In this document: positions 56,747 to 64,000 of the stretch, in pieces | Numbering within the stretch: the first letter of the stretch is position 1 | How the letters are laid out: each line of letters starts with the position of its first letter | From: Parahaliea mediterranea | GTDB lineage: Bacteria; Pseudomonadota; Gammaproteobacteria; Pseudomonadales; Halieaceae | Assembly (NCBI RefSeq): GCF_017255185.1 | Contig: NZ_JAFKCZ010000001.1 | Location: 1-64,000, forward strand | DNA: 64,000 nt | Direction of reading: 5' to 3' | Notes under the pieces: model-generated | Told to the model about the DNA's origin: nothing | Database searches by the model: none | The model's input: the letters and a program-made list of their open reading frames with translations, nothing else | Program-made: the position numbers and the translations under genes

Positions 56747-57496
56747 TCACAGCATCTCGATGCGATGCTCTTTGGCGCGCGCCGCCAGCCACTCGTCGCG
56801 CAGCATGCGGCGTATTTCGGCGGCGGTCTCCTCGTCCAGCTGCGCGCCCTGCCTGGCGTCGATGCGAAACAGCTCGAAGTGATCCTTGCCGGTGGCGAAG
56901 GGGCCCTGCACCGTGCCGACCTCGGCGTTGAAGACTTTGGACTCGATTTCCGGGGGCAGCGAGCCGCGCAGGACCTTGCCGATGCGCCCGCCGCGCTCGG
57001 CGGTATCGGCGACCGAGTGCTCCCGCGCCATCTCCTGGAAGCTGTCCGGGTCATCCTGCAGGTAGGAGAGCATTTCCCTGGCGCCGCCTTCCGAGTCCAT
57101 TGCGATGTGGCTGATCTCGACGCTGTCGAAGCGCGGCGAATGCAGTTGGAAATAGTCCTTCACGGTGTCTTCGCCGACCGCCAGTGCCATCGCCTTTTCG
57201 TGGCGCAGCATGTCGACCAGAAAGGCTTCAAAGTCGTCCAGGCTCACGCCGAGGGCCTTGAAGTACTCGCTGGTGTCCTGCGCCCGGTGTAGTCCGTGAA
57301 TTCGGCGAAACTCGTTGGCGCGCTGCTGTATCTCTTCGTCGCTGACCGTGATGCCCTGCCGCCGCGCGGCGTGCACCACCAGGCGTTCGCGCAGGATGTC
57401 TTCCATCAATTGCTCGAAGCGGCCGTTGAGTTTGAGCAGCTTGATAAAATCGTCGGTGGTGAAGACTTCGTCGTCGATCTTGACTATGTCTGCCAT
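56747..57496 (-). CDS. Parvulin-type peptidyl-prolyl isomerase without signal peptide
   Basis: The 249-residue protein has a SurA/PpiC-like layout: an N-terminal helical chaperone part (residues 1-120) and a rotamase domain with VEISHIAMDSEGGAREMLSY, REHSVADTAERGGRIGKVLR and VGTVQGPFATGKDHFELFRI. There is no signal peptide or TM helix, so it should stay in the cytoplasm, unlike SurA and PpiD. Its place between the HlyD and exporter genes suggests it keeps the precursors unfolded or presents them to the exporter. Confidence 0.88.
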   Translation of the reverse strand: MADIVKIDDEVFTTDDFIKLLKLNGRFEQLMEDILRERLVVHAARRQGITVSDEEIQQRANEFRRIHGLHRAQDTSEYFKALGVSLDDFEAFLVDMLRHEKAMALAVGEDTVKDYFQLHSPRFDSVEISHIAMDSEGGAREMLSYLQDDPDSFQEMAREHSVADTAERGGRIGKVLRGSLPPEIESKVFNAEVGTVQGPFATGKDHFELFRIDARQGAQLDEETAAEIRRMLRDEWLAARAKEHRIEML

Positions 57497-57509
57497 AGGC
57501 CTTTCTCCT

Positions 57510-58883
57510 TCAGCCCTTCAGGCGCCGGAAGGGGTCCAGCGCGAGGTCGATCAGGCGCCGTTCGCGCACCACCACCTCCGCGGTCGCGCGCATGCCATAG
57601 CGCAGCGGTATGTGCTCCTGCCCCACGTCGAAGTAGGTCCTGGCCAGGCTGACGCGCGCGCGGTAGGCGGCGGCCTGGCCCGCCCCGGAACTGCGGGTGA
57701 CCGGCGATATGTATTCCAGGGTGCCGCTGATGAAGCCGTAGCGCTGGTAGGAAAAGGCATTGAATTTGATTTTTACCGGTTGCCCGACTTCCAGGAAGGC
57801 GCGATCGGCTTCGGCCACCTCGATTTCGAGGACCGGTTCGGCATCGGTGGCGGCGATGCCGCCGAGGGGGGTGTTGGCCTGCACCTTGTCGCCGGGCTGG
57901 GTGTAGGCCACCTCGGTGATCACTCCGGTCTCCGGGGCGAGGATACGCAGGAAATTATCCTCGTCGATGTTGTCGAAGGTCACGCGCGAAGCCGCCTCCG
58001 CCTCGAGTTCGGCCCGCCGCAGTTCAGTGGCGACCTTCTGCTCCTCGTAGGCCATGGTGTCCAGCAGGTTGTCGCGTTCGATCTGCAGTTCGGTGAGCTG
58101 CTGGTCGCTGCCCTCCAACGCGGCTTGTGCCTCGGCATATTCGCGACTGAGTTGAAACTCCATCTCCCCCAGGCGCGCCTCGGCCAATTGGTGATTGGCG
58201 CGGGCGGCGAGCAATTCGCTGCGCTTCTCCTCGACCTGGTTGCGCGATATGCCGCCGCCGCCCTCGCGCGCGAACAGCCGCTGGTAGCGCGCCAGCTCGT
58301 CCTCGGCGACCTCCAGGGCGCGGCGGGTTTTATCCAGATTGCCCCGCGCCTCCTCCAGTTTTGCCTGTTGTGACTGGGCCAGCTTGCTCATGCCCTCGGC
58401 GATGCGCTTCTCGTGTTCGGCACGGGCGATGTCGATCTGCCGCTCCAAGGCCCTGGCCTGGCGCTGCATCAATTCCTTGCGCGCCGGGAAGCGCTGGGTT
58501 TCACGGCGGGCGTTGGCCAACTGCAACTCGGCTTCCAGCGCATTGGCGGCCACTTGAATGGCGCCGCGCGCGTTGAGCCGCGCCAGCACATCGCCCTCGG
58601 ACACCGGTTGCCCTTCCGAAACGAAGATGTCCACCAGCTCGCCCTCGATGGGGGCGTAAAAACGGCGGACCTCGGAGTTGGGCGCGAGTTGCCCCGGGGC
58701 GCTGACAATGACGTCGGCCCGGCCGACAAAGGACCAGGCGAGGGCGGACAGCAGCAGGCCCACCATCAGCGCAATCAGCCAGAAGATCATCCGCGAGGGC
58801 TCCGCGGCGAGGATGGCGATGCCCTCCGAGCTGTGATCCTCCAGTGCCTCGCTCAGGGGCTTGAGTCCCGTTCCCGTGTCCAT
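57510..58883 (-). CDS. HlyD-family membrane-fusion protein
   Basis: The 457-residue adaptor has one N-terminal TM helix (MIFWLIALMVGLLLSALAWS, about 32-52) and a lipoyl half-motif (VIVSAPGQLAPNSEVRRFYA, PIEGELVDIFVSEGQPVSEG). A long coiled-coil hairpin (about 125-300), the second lipoyl half (APETGVITEVAYTQPGDKVQ) and a beta-barrel domain follow. It would link the ABC exporter to the outer-membrane channel encoded upstream. It begins immediately after the FHA gene stop. Confidence 0.92.
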   Translation of the reverse strand: MDTGTGLKPLSEALEDHSSEGIAILAAEPSRMIFWLIALMVGLLLSALAWSFVGRADVIVSAPGQLAPNSEVRRFYAPIEGELVDIFVSEGQPVSEGDVLARLNARGAIQVAANALEAELQLANARRETQRFPARKELMQRQARALERQIDIARAEHEKRIAEGMSKLAQSQQAKLEEARGNLDKTRRALEVAEDELARYQRLFAREGGGGISRNQVEEKRSELLAARANHQLAEARLGEMEFQLSREYAEAQAALEGSDQQLTELQIERDNLLDTMAYEEQKVATELRRAELEAEAASRVTFDNIDEDNFLRILAPETGVITEVAYTQPGDKVQANTPLGGIAATDAEPVLEIEVAEADRAFLEVGQPVKIKFNAFSYQRYGFISGTLEYISPVTRSSGAGQAAAYRARVSLARTYFDVGQEHIPLRYGMRATAEVVVRERRLIDLALDPFRRLKG

Positions 58884-61322
58884 TTACGGGTTCCGTTCCG
58901 GGGCCGCGGTTTGTTGCGCGCCATTGCTCACGGGCAGCAGGGCCAGCTTTGCATCCAGCAGGGCCGGCGGCAGTACCATGCTGAGTTGTTCCAGCGAGCG
59001 CCGTTGCAGGTTCAGCTCGGCGACAATGTCGGCGTATAGCGAGGTTTGTCCGGCGGTTTCGCGCACACTGAGTAGCCGATACACCTGCCGGCCAGTGGCG
59101 GCGGAAGAGAACGCGTCGCGCAGCAGGACAGACTTTTGCTCGAATTCGTCTGACACACTCTCCTCCAGCCTCAGCAGGCCACGTATGCCGCCGCGCTCGC
59201 GGTAGTCACGCCAGGCGCGGTCCGCGTTTTGCCATGCTTCATCCGCGCGCTGGCGGGCGGCGCCCCGGTGGGCGCGAAAGTCGCGGGACAGGGCGGCGAC
59301 GAAGTGTCGGTCCCGGTCCGGGTCGAGGCGGCTGTAGAAACGCACCAGGCGGTCGCCGTACTCAGATCCGCCCCGGTATGTTTGCAGTGTAGCGTAATCA
59401 CTGATGAGCTGCCGTTTGGCTTGCAACTGCCGCGCCGCGAAGTCACCTCCGGGCTGGTTTCGAAGCCACTCCAGCTGATCCAATGCGCGTTCGAGTTCGC
59501 CGTCGCGCCAGTCGCTCGCGGCGGTGGCATAGGCCGCGAGAATGTCGGCCGAGGGTAGCGTTCGGGACTGCAGGGCCTCTACCTGGCGCTGGAAGGGCGG
59601 GGTGGAAAACGCCGACCGCTCCACCAGCCCCGCGGCCCGCACCAGCTCGCCGTCATTGACCGCGGCCTCGACCGCCAGGTATTGCTCCAGGTCGGCGCGC
59701 AGGGTGTCGATGCCGCCCAGCCTCGGGTACTGGCGCTCGAAATCCGCGAGTTCATCGCGCAGCGACGCCGCATCGCCACTGGCCAGCGCCGCCTCCACCC
59801 GCTGTTTGAGCTTGTCGCCGGCGGCCAGGTAAACCGAACGGTCGTTGCGCAGGCTGCGCAGCTGGCTGAACACCTCCCGGTTCATCGGTTCGAACGTCGC
59901 CACCTGTTCGGCAATCATGCCCATGGCGCTGCGATGCGCCACCCGGTCGCGGTCCCACCACTCCAGCAGCTGTTCGAGGCGATCGCCGTCGTCGTACAGT
60001 CCCACCGGGGCGCCGAGCCCGCCGCGGCGGTCCACGAACTGCTGCAACTGGGTGATCCACTCCAGCAGGTCGAGCAAGCTGTCGTTGCGCGGGGAGTGGC
60101 TGGCCAGGGGAGCGGCCCCGTGCACCAGCTGCCGGGCGCCGGCGTAGTCCTGTTGCGACAGCCGTTGCTGCCAGTCCGGCACCAGGTGCCGCAGCAGCGC
60201 GCGACTGGCCAGAATCGACAGTGATTCCGAGTCGGGCGCGCGTGCCAGGGCCTCGTTCGCCCGGCGCGCCGCCAGGCCTGCCTGCCCGCTGTCCAGCAGT
60301 TGCCGGATTTCCGCCTCCTCTGGTTGCAGGTAGTGGTAGGCGATGCCGCCGGCCAGTGCCAGCGCCAACAGAAAGGGAAGGGCGAAACGCCCCCGTCGCG
60401 TGTGAGTGGGGGCGCCGGCCAGGGCCTCGCGGAATTCCCCGAGCAACAGGCGCGCGCGCCGAATGGGGCCGGCCCGGCGATGGTCGGCAACCGCGCCGGA
60501 TGGCGCCGCTGGCTCGGCGGAGGCGGCGCCGGCCTCGGCCCGGTCATCCAGTTCGACGCAGAATATATCCAGGAATGAATCCGCCGCGGAGATAAAGCGG
60601 GTGTTACCCTCCGCCGCCGGGCCGGCGCCGGCGGAGTCATCGCCGGACTCCCCCGCGGCGCGCTCGCGCAGCCGCACCGTATACTGGAAGTGGTCGCCGC
60701 CAAAGCCGAGCAGGTCACCGCTCGCCAGCGGGCGCGCGTGTTCGTCCAGGCGCTCGCCGTTGAGGGTGGTGCCGTTGGTGCTGCCGAGGTCTTCCAGGTA
60801 GAGCTGGCCGCCGCGGCTGAATATATGGGCGTGGCGCCGGGAGAGGAAGTCGAGCTGCCGCGCGGCTTCCCCACCCCCGGTTTGGAAGGCCTGCTCGTGT
60901 TTCCCTACCAGGAAGGGAAACCCGGTTACCACGATGGGTTCCAGCGCCGGTTCCCCCGCCCGGGGCAGCAGCTCCAGCACCGGCGCAGGCGCCTCGTTGG
61001 CCGCATGTTGCTCCTGGTCCAGGATGTCCACCCGGTAGGCCAGTTGATTGGCGAAACAGAGAGTGTCCCCCGGAAACAGCCGCATTGGCCTGAACTCGAC
61101 CTGTTTGTCATTGAGGCGGGTGCCGTTGCGACTGCCGAGATCGGCGATATAGGCGCCGCCATTCTCGATGAAAATGCGGGCGTGACGCCGGGACAGGTGC
61201 TCGGTCACCGCGGGCGCATAGGAGGCGAAGGGCTCTTCGGCGCGACCCACGGCAAACAGGCCGTTGTCGATGACAATGTCATCGAGGCCATCGCGCGACT
61301 GGGGTTTAAGTATCAGCCGCAT
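58884..61322 (-). CDS. Double FHA-domain membrane protein of the export operon
   Basis: The 812-residue protein has two N-terminal FHA domains: residues about 20-100 (HLSRRHARIFIENGGAYIAD, LGSRNGTRLN) and about 130-220 (FLSRRHAHIFSRGGQLYLED, LGSTNGTTLN). A linker and one TM helix (RFALPFLLALALAGGIAYHY, about 322-342) follow. The large periplasmic helical region of about 460 residues resembles the tails of the island's kinases and Thr-motif protein. The FHA domains would face the cytoplasm, giving a direct link between phosphothreonine signalling and the exporter. It abuts both neighbouring genes. Confidence 0.88.
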   Translation of the reverse strand: MRLILKPQSRDGLDDIVIDNGLFAVGRAEEPFASYAPAVTEHLSRRHARIFIENGGAYIADLGSRNGTRLNDKQVEFRPMRLFPGDTLCFANQLAYRVDILDQEQHAANEAPAPVLELLPRAGEPALEPIVVTGFPFLVGKHEQAFQTGGGEAARQLDFLSRRHAHIFSRGGQLYLEDLGSTNGTTLNGERLDEHARPLASGDLLGFGGDHFQYTVRLRERAAGESGDDSAGAGPAAEGNTRFISAADSFLDIFCVELDDRAEAGAASAEPAAPSGAVADHRRAGPIRRARLLLGEFREALAGAPTHTRRGRFALPFLLALALAGGIAYHYLQPEEAEIRQLLDSGQAGLAARRANEALARAPDSESLSILASRALLRHLVPDWQQRLSQQDYAGARQLVHGAAPLASHSPRNDSLLDLLEWITQLQQFVDRRGGLGAPVGLYDDGDRLEQLLEWWDRDRVAHRSAMGMIAEQVATFEPMNREVFSQLRSLRNDRSVYLAAGDKLKQRVEAALASGDAASLRDELADFERQYPRLGGIDTLRADLEQYLAVEAAVNDGELVRAAGLVERSAFSTPPFQRQVEALQSRTLPSADILAAYATAASDWRDGELERALDQLEWLRNQPGGDFAARQLQAKRQLISDYATLQTYRGGSEYGDRLVRFYSRLDPDRDRHFVAALSRDFRAHRGAARQRADEAWQNADRAWRDYRERGGIRGLLRLEESVSDEFEQKSVLLRDAFSSAATGRQVYRLLSVRETAGQTSLYADIVAELNLQRRSLEQLSMVLPPALLDAKLALLPVSNGAQQTAAPERNP

Positions 61323-62807
61323 CTAGTTCACGCTGCCCGGGGCGTCGGCGGCGCGAACTTGCTCTGCAGGCCAGCCACCGCCCAATGCCTTGTACAACTG
61401 GACGGTGTCATCCAGTAGCTGGCGTTGATTGGACAGCAATGCCAGTTCCGCCGACAGCAGGGAGCGCTGCGACTCCAGCACTTCCAGCTGTGATACCAGG
61501 CCCTCGCGCAGCTGCGCTTCCACCTCGGCGGCGACCCGTTGCAGCTTGTTGCGCAAAGCGACAATCTGTTGCCGCTGTTGCCGGCGGGCGTCGAGATTCA
61601 CCAGCGCGTTTTCCACTTCCTCGAAAGCGCGGATCACGGTCCGCCGGTATTCCTGTTCCACCACCCTGGAGGAGGCCTCGCTGACTTTGATGCGCGCGCT
61701 GACCGCGGGATCGAAGATCGGGATGCTGATGGTCGGCCGCAGACCGAGGGTCCATGACTGCAGCAATCCACTGAGGTCACCGCTGGTGGTGCCGAGCCCG
61801 GAGGTCAGGCTGAAGGACGGCAGCCTGGCGAGCCGCGCCTGTCCCACCAGTTCGTGCGCCTGCAGTACGCGGTATTCCGCGGCCACGATGTCGGGGCGAC
61901 GGGTGAGCAGGTCCGAGGGCAGGCCGCCGGGTACCGCGACCAGCGAAATATCGTCGCTCAGGTTGCCCGTTGGGACCCGCAGCTCGCCCGCCGGCATTCC
62001 GAGCAGGGTGGCGAGGGCATTTTCCGCCAGTGTGCGCAGGCGCTCCAGTTCCAGCAGGCCGTTGCGCAGCGCATCGATTTCCGCCTCCTGCTGCAATACA
62101 CGGGTTTGCGGCGCGACCCCCTCGTCGTGCAGTGAGCGGTAGATGCCGGCGATCTGTTCGTTGCGGACCAGGGCCTGCCGCTGCCGGTACAGTTGTTCAT
62201 CGTATTGGCGCAGGGTGAAATAGAGGCTGGAAAGATCGGAGATCAGCGTCAGGTAGCCCGCGCGCCAATCGGCGCCGGTGGCGCGCAACTCCGCTTCCTG
62301 CGCCCGCACGCCCTTTTCCAGCTTGCCCCAGATGTCCAGCTCCCAACCGATGGCGGTGGCGCCGCTGTAGCTGGTGACGGCCTGTCCGCCGCCGCTTTGC
62401 TGGGCGTTCGCACCCAGCGCCGCATCCACGGTAGGCAGGCGCGCGGCGTTGGCCTGCCCGATGGCCGCCTCGGCGACCCCGATCCGGGCGCCCAGTATCT
62501 GCAGGTCGATGTTGTTGTCGAGGGCCCGCTGTATCAGCTGGTCCAGGTAGGGATCATTGAACCCGCGCCACCAGTCCGGCCGCACCGAGTACTCGTCGGC
62601 CACCTCGACCCCGAGGCCGTCCCGCCAGGTGGATTTGCCCGGGGAGTCCGGGCGCTGGTAGTCCGGGCCGGCGAGGTTGCCGCAGGCGGCAATTCCCGCG
62701 ATCAGCGAACCGCCAATGAATTGCCGCAGAAACCGGGCAGCGGATGCCCCCCGAAGGCTGGAGTTGGTCCGGGGTTCGGGTTGCCGCTGTACCATCACGT
62801 TTCCCAT
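61323..62807 (-). CDS. Outer-membrane efflux lipoprotein, TolC/NodT type
   Basis: The 494-residue protein has a lipoprotein signal (GGSLIAGIAACGNLAGPDYQ, acylated Cys near residue 42). It has the two OEP repeats typical of NodT/OprM channels, with RPDWWRGFNDPYLDQLIQRA, GWELDIWGKLEKGVRAQEAE, and LLTRRPDIVAAEYRVLQAHE. It is the outer-membrane duct of the export operon and its first gene. ATG at 62807 has GGAG only two bases away; ATG at 62795 is a possible alternative start. Confidence 0.93.
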   Translation of the reverse strand: MGNVMVQRQPEPRTNSSLRGASAARFLRQFIGGSLIAGIAACGNLAGPDYQRPDSPGKSTWRDGLGVEVADEYSVRPDWWRGFNDPYLDQLIQRALDNNIDLQILGARIGVAEAAIGQANAARLPTVDAALGANAQQSGGGQAVTSYSGATAIGWELDIWGKLEKGVRAQEAELRATGADWRAGYLTLISDLSSLYFTLRQYDEQLYRQRQALVRNEQIAGIYRSLHDEGVAPQTRVLQQEAEIDALRNGLLELERLRTLAENALATLLGMPAGELRVPTGNLSDDISLVAVPGGLPSDLLTRRPDIVAAEYRVLQAHELVGQARLARLPSFSLTSGLGTTSGDLSGLLQSWTLGLRPTISIPIFDPAVSARIKVSEASSRVVEQEYRRTVIRAFEEVENALVNLDARRQQRQQIVALRNKLQRVAAEVEAQLREGLVSQLEVLESQRSLLSAELALLSNQRQLLDDTVQLYKALGGGWPAEQVRAADAPGSVN

Positions 62808-62935
62808 ACTCCGATTCCGTCGATCTCTCGGTAAGGCGCGGGCCAGACAGCAAAAGACATAGCGGAAGGGCTACCAAAAAAAGCTAGACCATGGCCCCGA
62901 CAGCGTCAACAGCGCCGCCCCGCGCGGGTTTGCAC

Positions 62936-62967
62936 AAAAAAGCGCGAAGGCCCGGAGGCCTTCGCGC
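62936..62967 (-). terminator. Strong terminator after the peptide pair at 62990-63676
   Basis: On the minus strand a perfect 11-bp stem, GCGCGAAGGCC with its complement and a 4-base loop, is followed by six T. It separates the peptide transcripts from the export operon that begins at 62807. Confidence 0.9.
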
Positions 62968-62989
62968 CACGGTCGCGGTGACGCCGGTC

Positions 62990-63298
62990 CTAGCTGACCC
63001 AGGTGTTGCCGATATCGAACAGGTCCATGTAGTTGCTCTGGGTCTGGTGCTGGCTCACCGGGGCGTACACGACACCGTTGCCGCCGCTGATGGCCTGGTT
63101 GTTGGTGACCGCGCCGGCATTGGCCTGGGACAGTCCGAAGCCGAAGGCCTGGTCCACGTCCGCCACGCGGCTGTCCACGCGGGTGGAGAAGTCCAGCAGG
63201 GCGGACAGTCGCTCCTGTGCCAGCGTACCGCCCTTGATGCCGCGCATGTCCTTGCTCTCGAGTTCCTTGCTGACGGAAAGGTCGTTGTATTTCAGCAT
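62990..63298 (-). CDS. Double-glycine precursor, NNQAI family, copy 6
   Basis: A 102-residue precursor: leader MLKYNDLSVSKELESKDMRG plus IKGG and a 78-residue core with LSALLDFSTRVDSRVADVDQ, FGFGLSQANAG, VTNNQAISGGNG, VYAPV, QTQSNYM, DIGNTWV. It is the closest relative of the copy at 51278 by its LSALLD.ST segment. It follows the copy at 63368 by 69 bp; that gap contains a GGGGCGG-CGAA-CCGCCCC hairpin that could reduce read-through. Confidence 0.87.
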   Translation of the reverse strand: MLKYNDLSVSKELESKDMRGIKGGTLAQERLSALLDFSTRVDSRVADVDQAFGFGLSQANAGAVTNNQAISGGNGVVYAPVSQHQTQSNYMDLFDIGNTWVS

Positions 63299-63367
63299 GA
63301 TCGTAATCTCCTGGGGGTGTGGGTCGGGGCGGCGAACCGCCCCGGCTTGTTCAGTTGCGCGGTGGGT

Positions 63368-63676
63368 TTACTTGCTGAAACCGCCGCCGACTGTGGTGTT
63401 GCCGATGTGGTCGAGGTACATGTCGTTGTACTGCGACTGGGTCTGGTCCACCGGCGCGTAGATCACGCCGTTGCCACCGCCGATGGCCTGGTTGTTGGTC
63501 ACTTCGCCGGCATTGCCCTGGGCCAGTTTGAAGCCGAAGATTTGGTCGACGTCGGCTACCTTGTTGCTGATGGACGTGGAAGCCAGGATGGCGAAGGGGT
63601 CAAAACCGCCCCGCACCTCGTGCATTTCCTTGCGCTCCAGTTCCTTGCTTACAGTCAGATCGGTCATTTTCAACAT
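63368..63676 (-). CDS. Double-glycine precursor, NNQAI family, copy 7
   Basis: A 102-residue precursor: leader MLKMTDLTVSKELERKEMHE plus VRGG and a 78-residue core with FDPFAILASTSISNKVADVD, FGFKLAQGNAG, VTNNQAIGGGNG, IYAPV, QTQSQYNDMYLDHIGNTTV and a GGGFSK tail. FDPFA.LAST is shared with the copy at 50149. GAGAGGAAC precedes the ATG. First gene after promoter site E. Confidence 0.88.
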   Translation of the reverse strand: MLKMTDLTVSKELERKEMHEVRGGFDPFAILASTSISNKVADVDQIFGFKLAQGNAGEVTNNQAIGGGNGVIYAPVDQTQSQYNDMYLDHIGNTTVGGGFSK

Positions 63677-63745
63677 GGTCGGTTCCTCTCGGTGTGCTTG
63701 AAAGCCTGTGTTTATGAACGTCTTTCCCGTTCACACCAGACTTAT

Positions 63746-63761
63746 TGCAGAGGCCGTGCCA
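63746..63761 (-). promoter_or_regulatory. Sigma-54 promoter, site E
   Basis: Minus-strand TGGCACGGCCTCTGCA, 69 bp before the ATG. The IHF-like TAATTTATTGAAA (63790-63802, 12 of 13) is 29 bp upstream, the same distance as at site B, in an A/T-rich block. Confidence 0.87.
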
Positions 63762-63892
63762 AGATGGGGCTGGTATCGAATAATTTTTTTAATTTATTGA
63801 AAAACAAGGAGAAATTTTTTACTGCAGTGGGTGCTTGCCCGGTGGTTGGCGGTGCCGGTCGGCGCTGCCCGGCCGGTTCGCCGTGTGAAATC

Positions 63893-63917
63893 CCAACACT
63901 TCGGGCGACGGTGTTGG
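63893..63917. promoter_or_regulatory. Enhancer-type palindrome, site E
   Basis: CCAACA-N13-TGTTGG with an extra CCAACAC/GTGTTGG base pair. It ends 131 bp upstream of promoter site E. Confidence 0.78.
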
Positions 63918-63928
63918 TTCCCGGGCAA

Positions 63929-64000
63929 CTAGTCGGCGGGCAGGTCGAGCTGGGTCGCCAGTGCCTCTTCGGTCGGCGCACCGTCCGCCTGGTAGATGAG
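63929..64000 (-). CDS. C-terminal end of an unidentified protein (partial)
   Basis: On the minus strand the frame is open from the window edge to a TAG and gives LIYQADGAPTEEALATQLDL followed by PAD. The ending is plausible for a coding region but too short to name. It stops just before the palindrome of site E. Confidence 0.4.
   Translation of the reverse strand, partial: LIYQADGAPTEEALATQLDLPAD

Noticed and set aside
49861-63676. Lanthipeptide, sactipeptide or Nif11-type RiPP precursors
   Set aside because: The cores contain no Cys, and no LanM, radical-SAM, YcaO or nitrile-hydratase-type gene is present in the window. The leader resembles general double-glycine leaders only.
63742-63981. 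79-residue minus-strand ORF near the window end
   Set aside because: It runs through the site E promoter and palindrome, has no ribosome site and has random-looking composition. The other frame at 63929-64000 reads better as the end of a gene.

Overview
The window comes from a high-GC gammaproteobacterium. The uninterrupted S10-spc-alpha ribosomal operons, from rpsJ (15929) to rplQ (29898), have the gene order and protein types of that class. The dispersed hairpin repeats, TonB-dependent receptors and secretion genes suggest a marine or environmental Cellvibrionales-type genome, but that placement is inference.

Region 1 (1-15.6 kb). The 3' end of tuf is followed by two extra copies of its last 47 bases in a 173-bp tandem repeat. 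A block of about 14 kb then separates tuf from rpsJ, which are normally neighbours. It carries an azoreductase and, behind a cobalamin riboswitch, a TonB receptor, a PepSY membrane protein, BtuB, CobD/CbiB, CobC, an exported membrane-anchored CobN-like chelatase, an ExbB/MotA-like protein and a DUF2149 protein. Inverted copies of one composite repeat (643-880 and 14854-15007) bracket this block.

Region 2 (15.8-30 kb). Ribosomal proteins, SecY and RpoA, with an unusual hairpin-rich insert between rpsM and rpsK. Region 3 (30-33.3 kb). An AraC-type regulator diverges from an acyl-CoA dehydrogenase and an SDR dehydrogenase.

Region 4 (33.3-49.6 kb). A signalling island: a TonB-C-like periplasmic protein, a degenerate Ser/Thr kinase, a triple-FHA protein, a pentapeptide-repeat potassium-channel fusion, a Thr-motif membrane protein, a lipoprotein hydrolase, a PP2C phosphatase, an intact Ser/Thr kinase, a caspase-like coiled-coil lipoprotein and an autotransporter.

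Region 5 (47.6-64 kb). This is the most striking part. Five paralogous precursors with a 24-residue double-glycine leader and a conserved Cys-free, Asn/Gln-rich core, plus two divergent leader-bearing peptides, surround an export operon: OMF lipoprotein, double-FHA protein, HlyD adaptor, leaderless parvulin, C39-peptidase ABC exporter with two cyclic-nucleotide-binding-like domains, and a sigma-54 activator. I found five matches to TGGCACG-N4-CTGCA. Four precede peptide units and one precedes a small ORF just upstream of the caspase gene. Three CCAACA-N13-TGTTGG palindromes and one degenerate copy lie about 110-130 bp further upstream, and IHF-like sites lie between them at several promoters. 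I read this as a sigma-54-controlled, kinase/FHA-linked secretion system for a new family of double-glycine proteins. What the peptides do is unknown.
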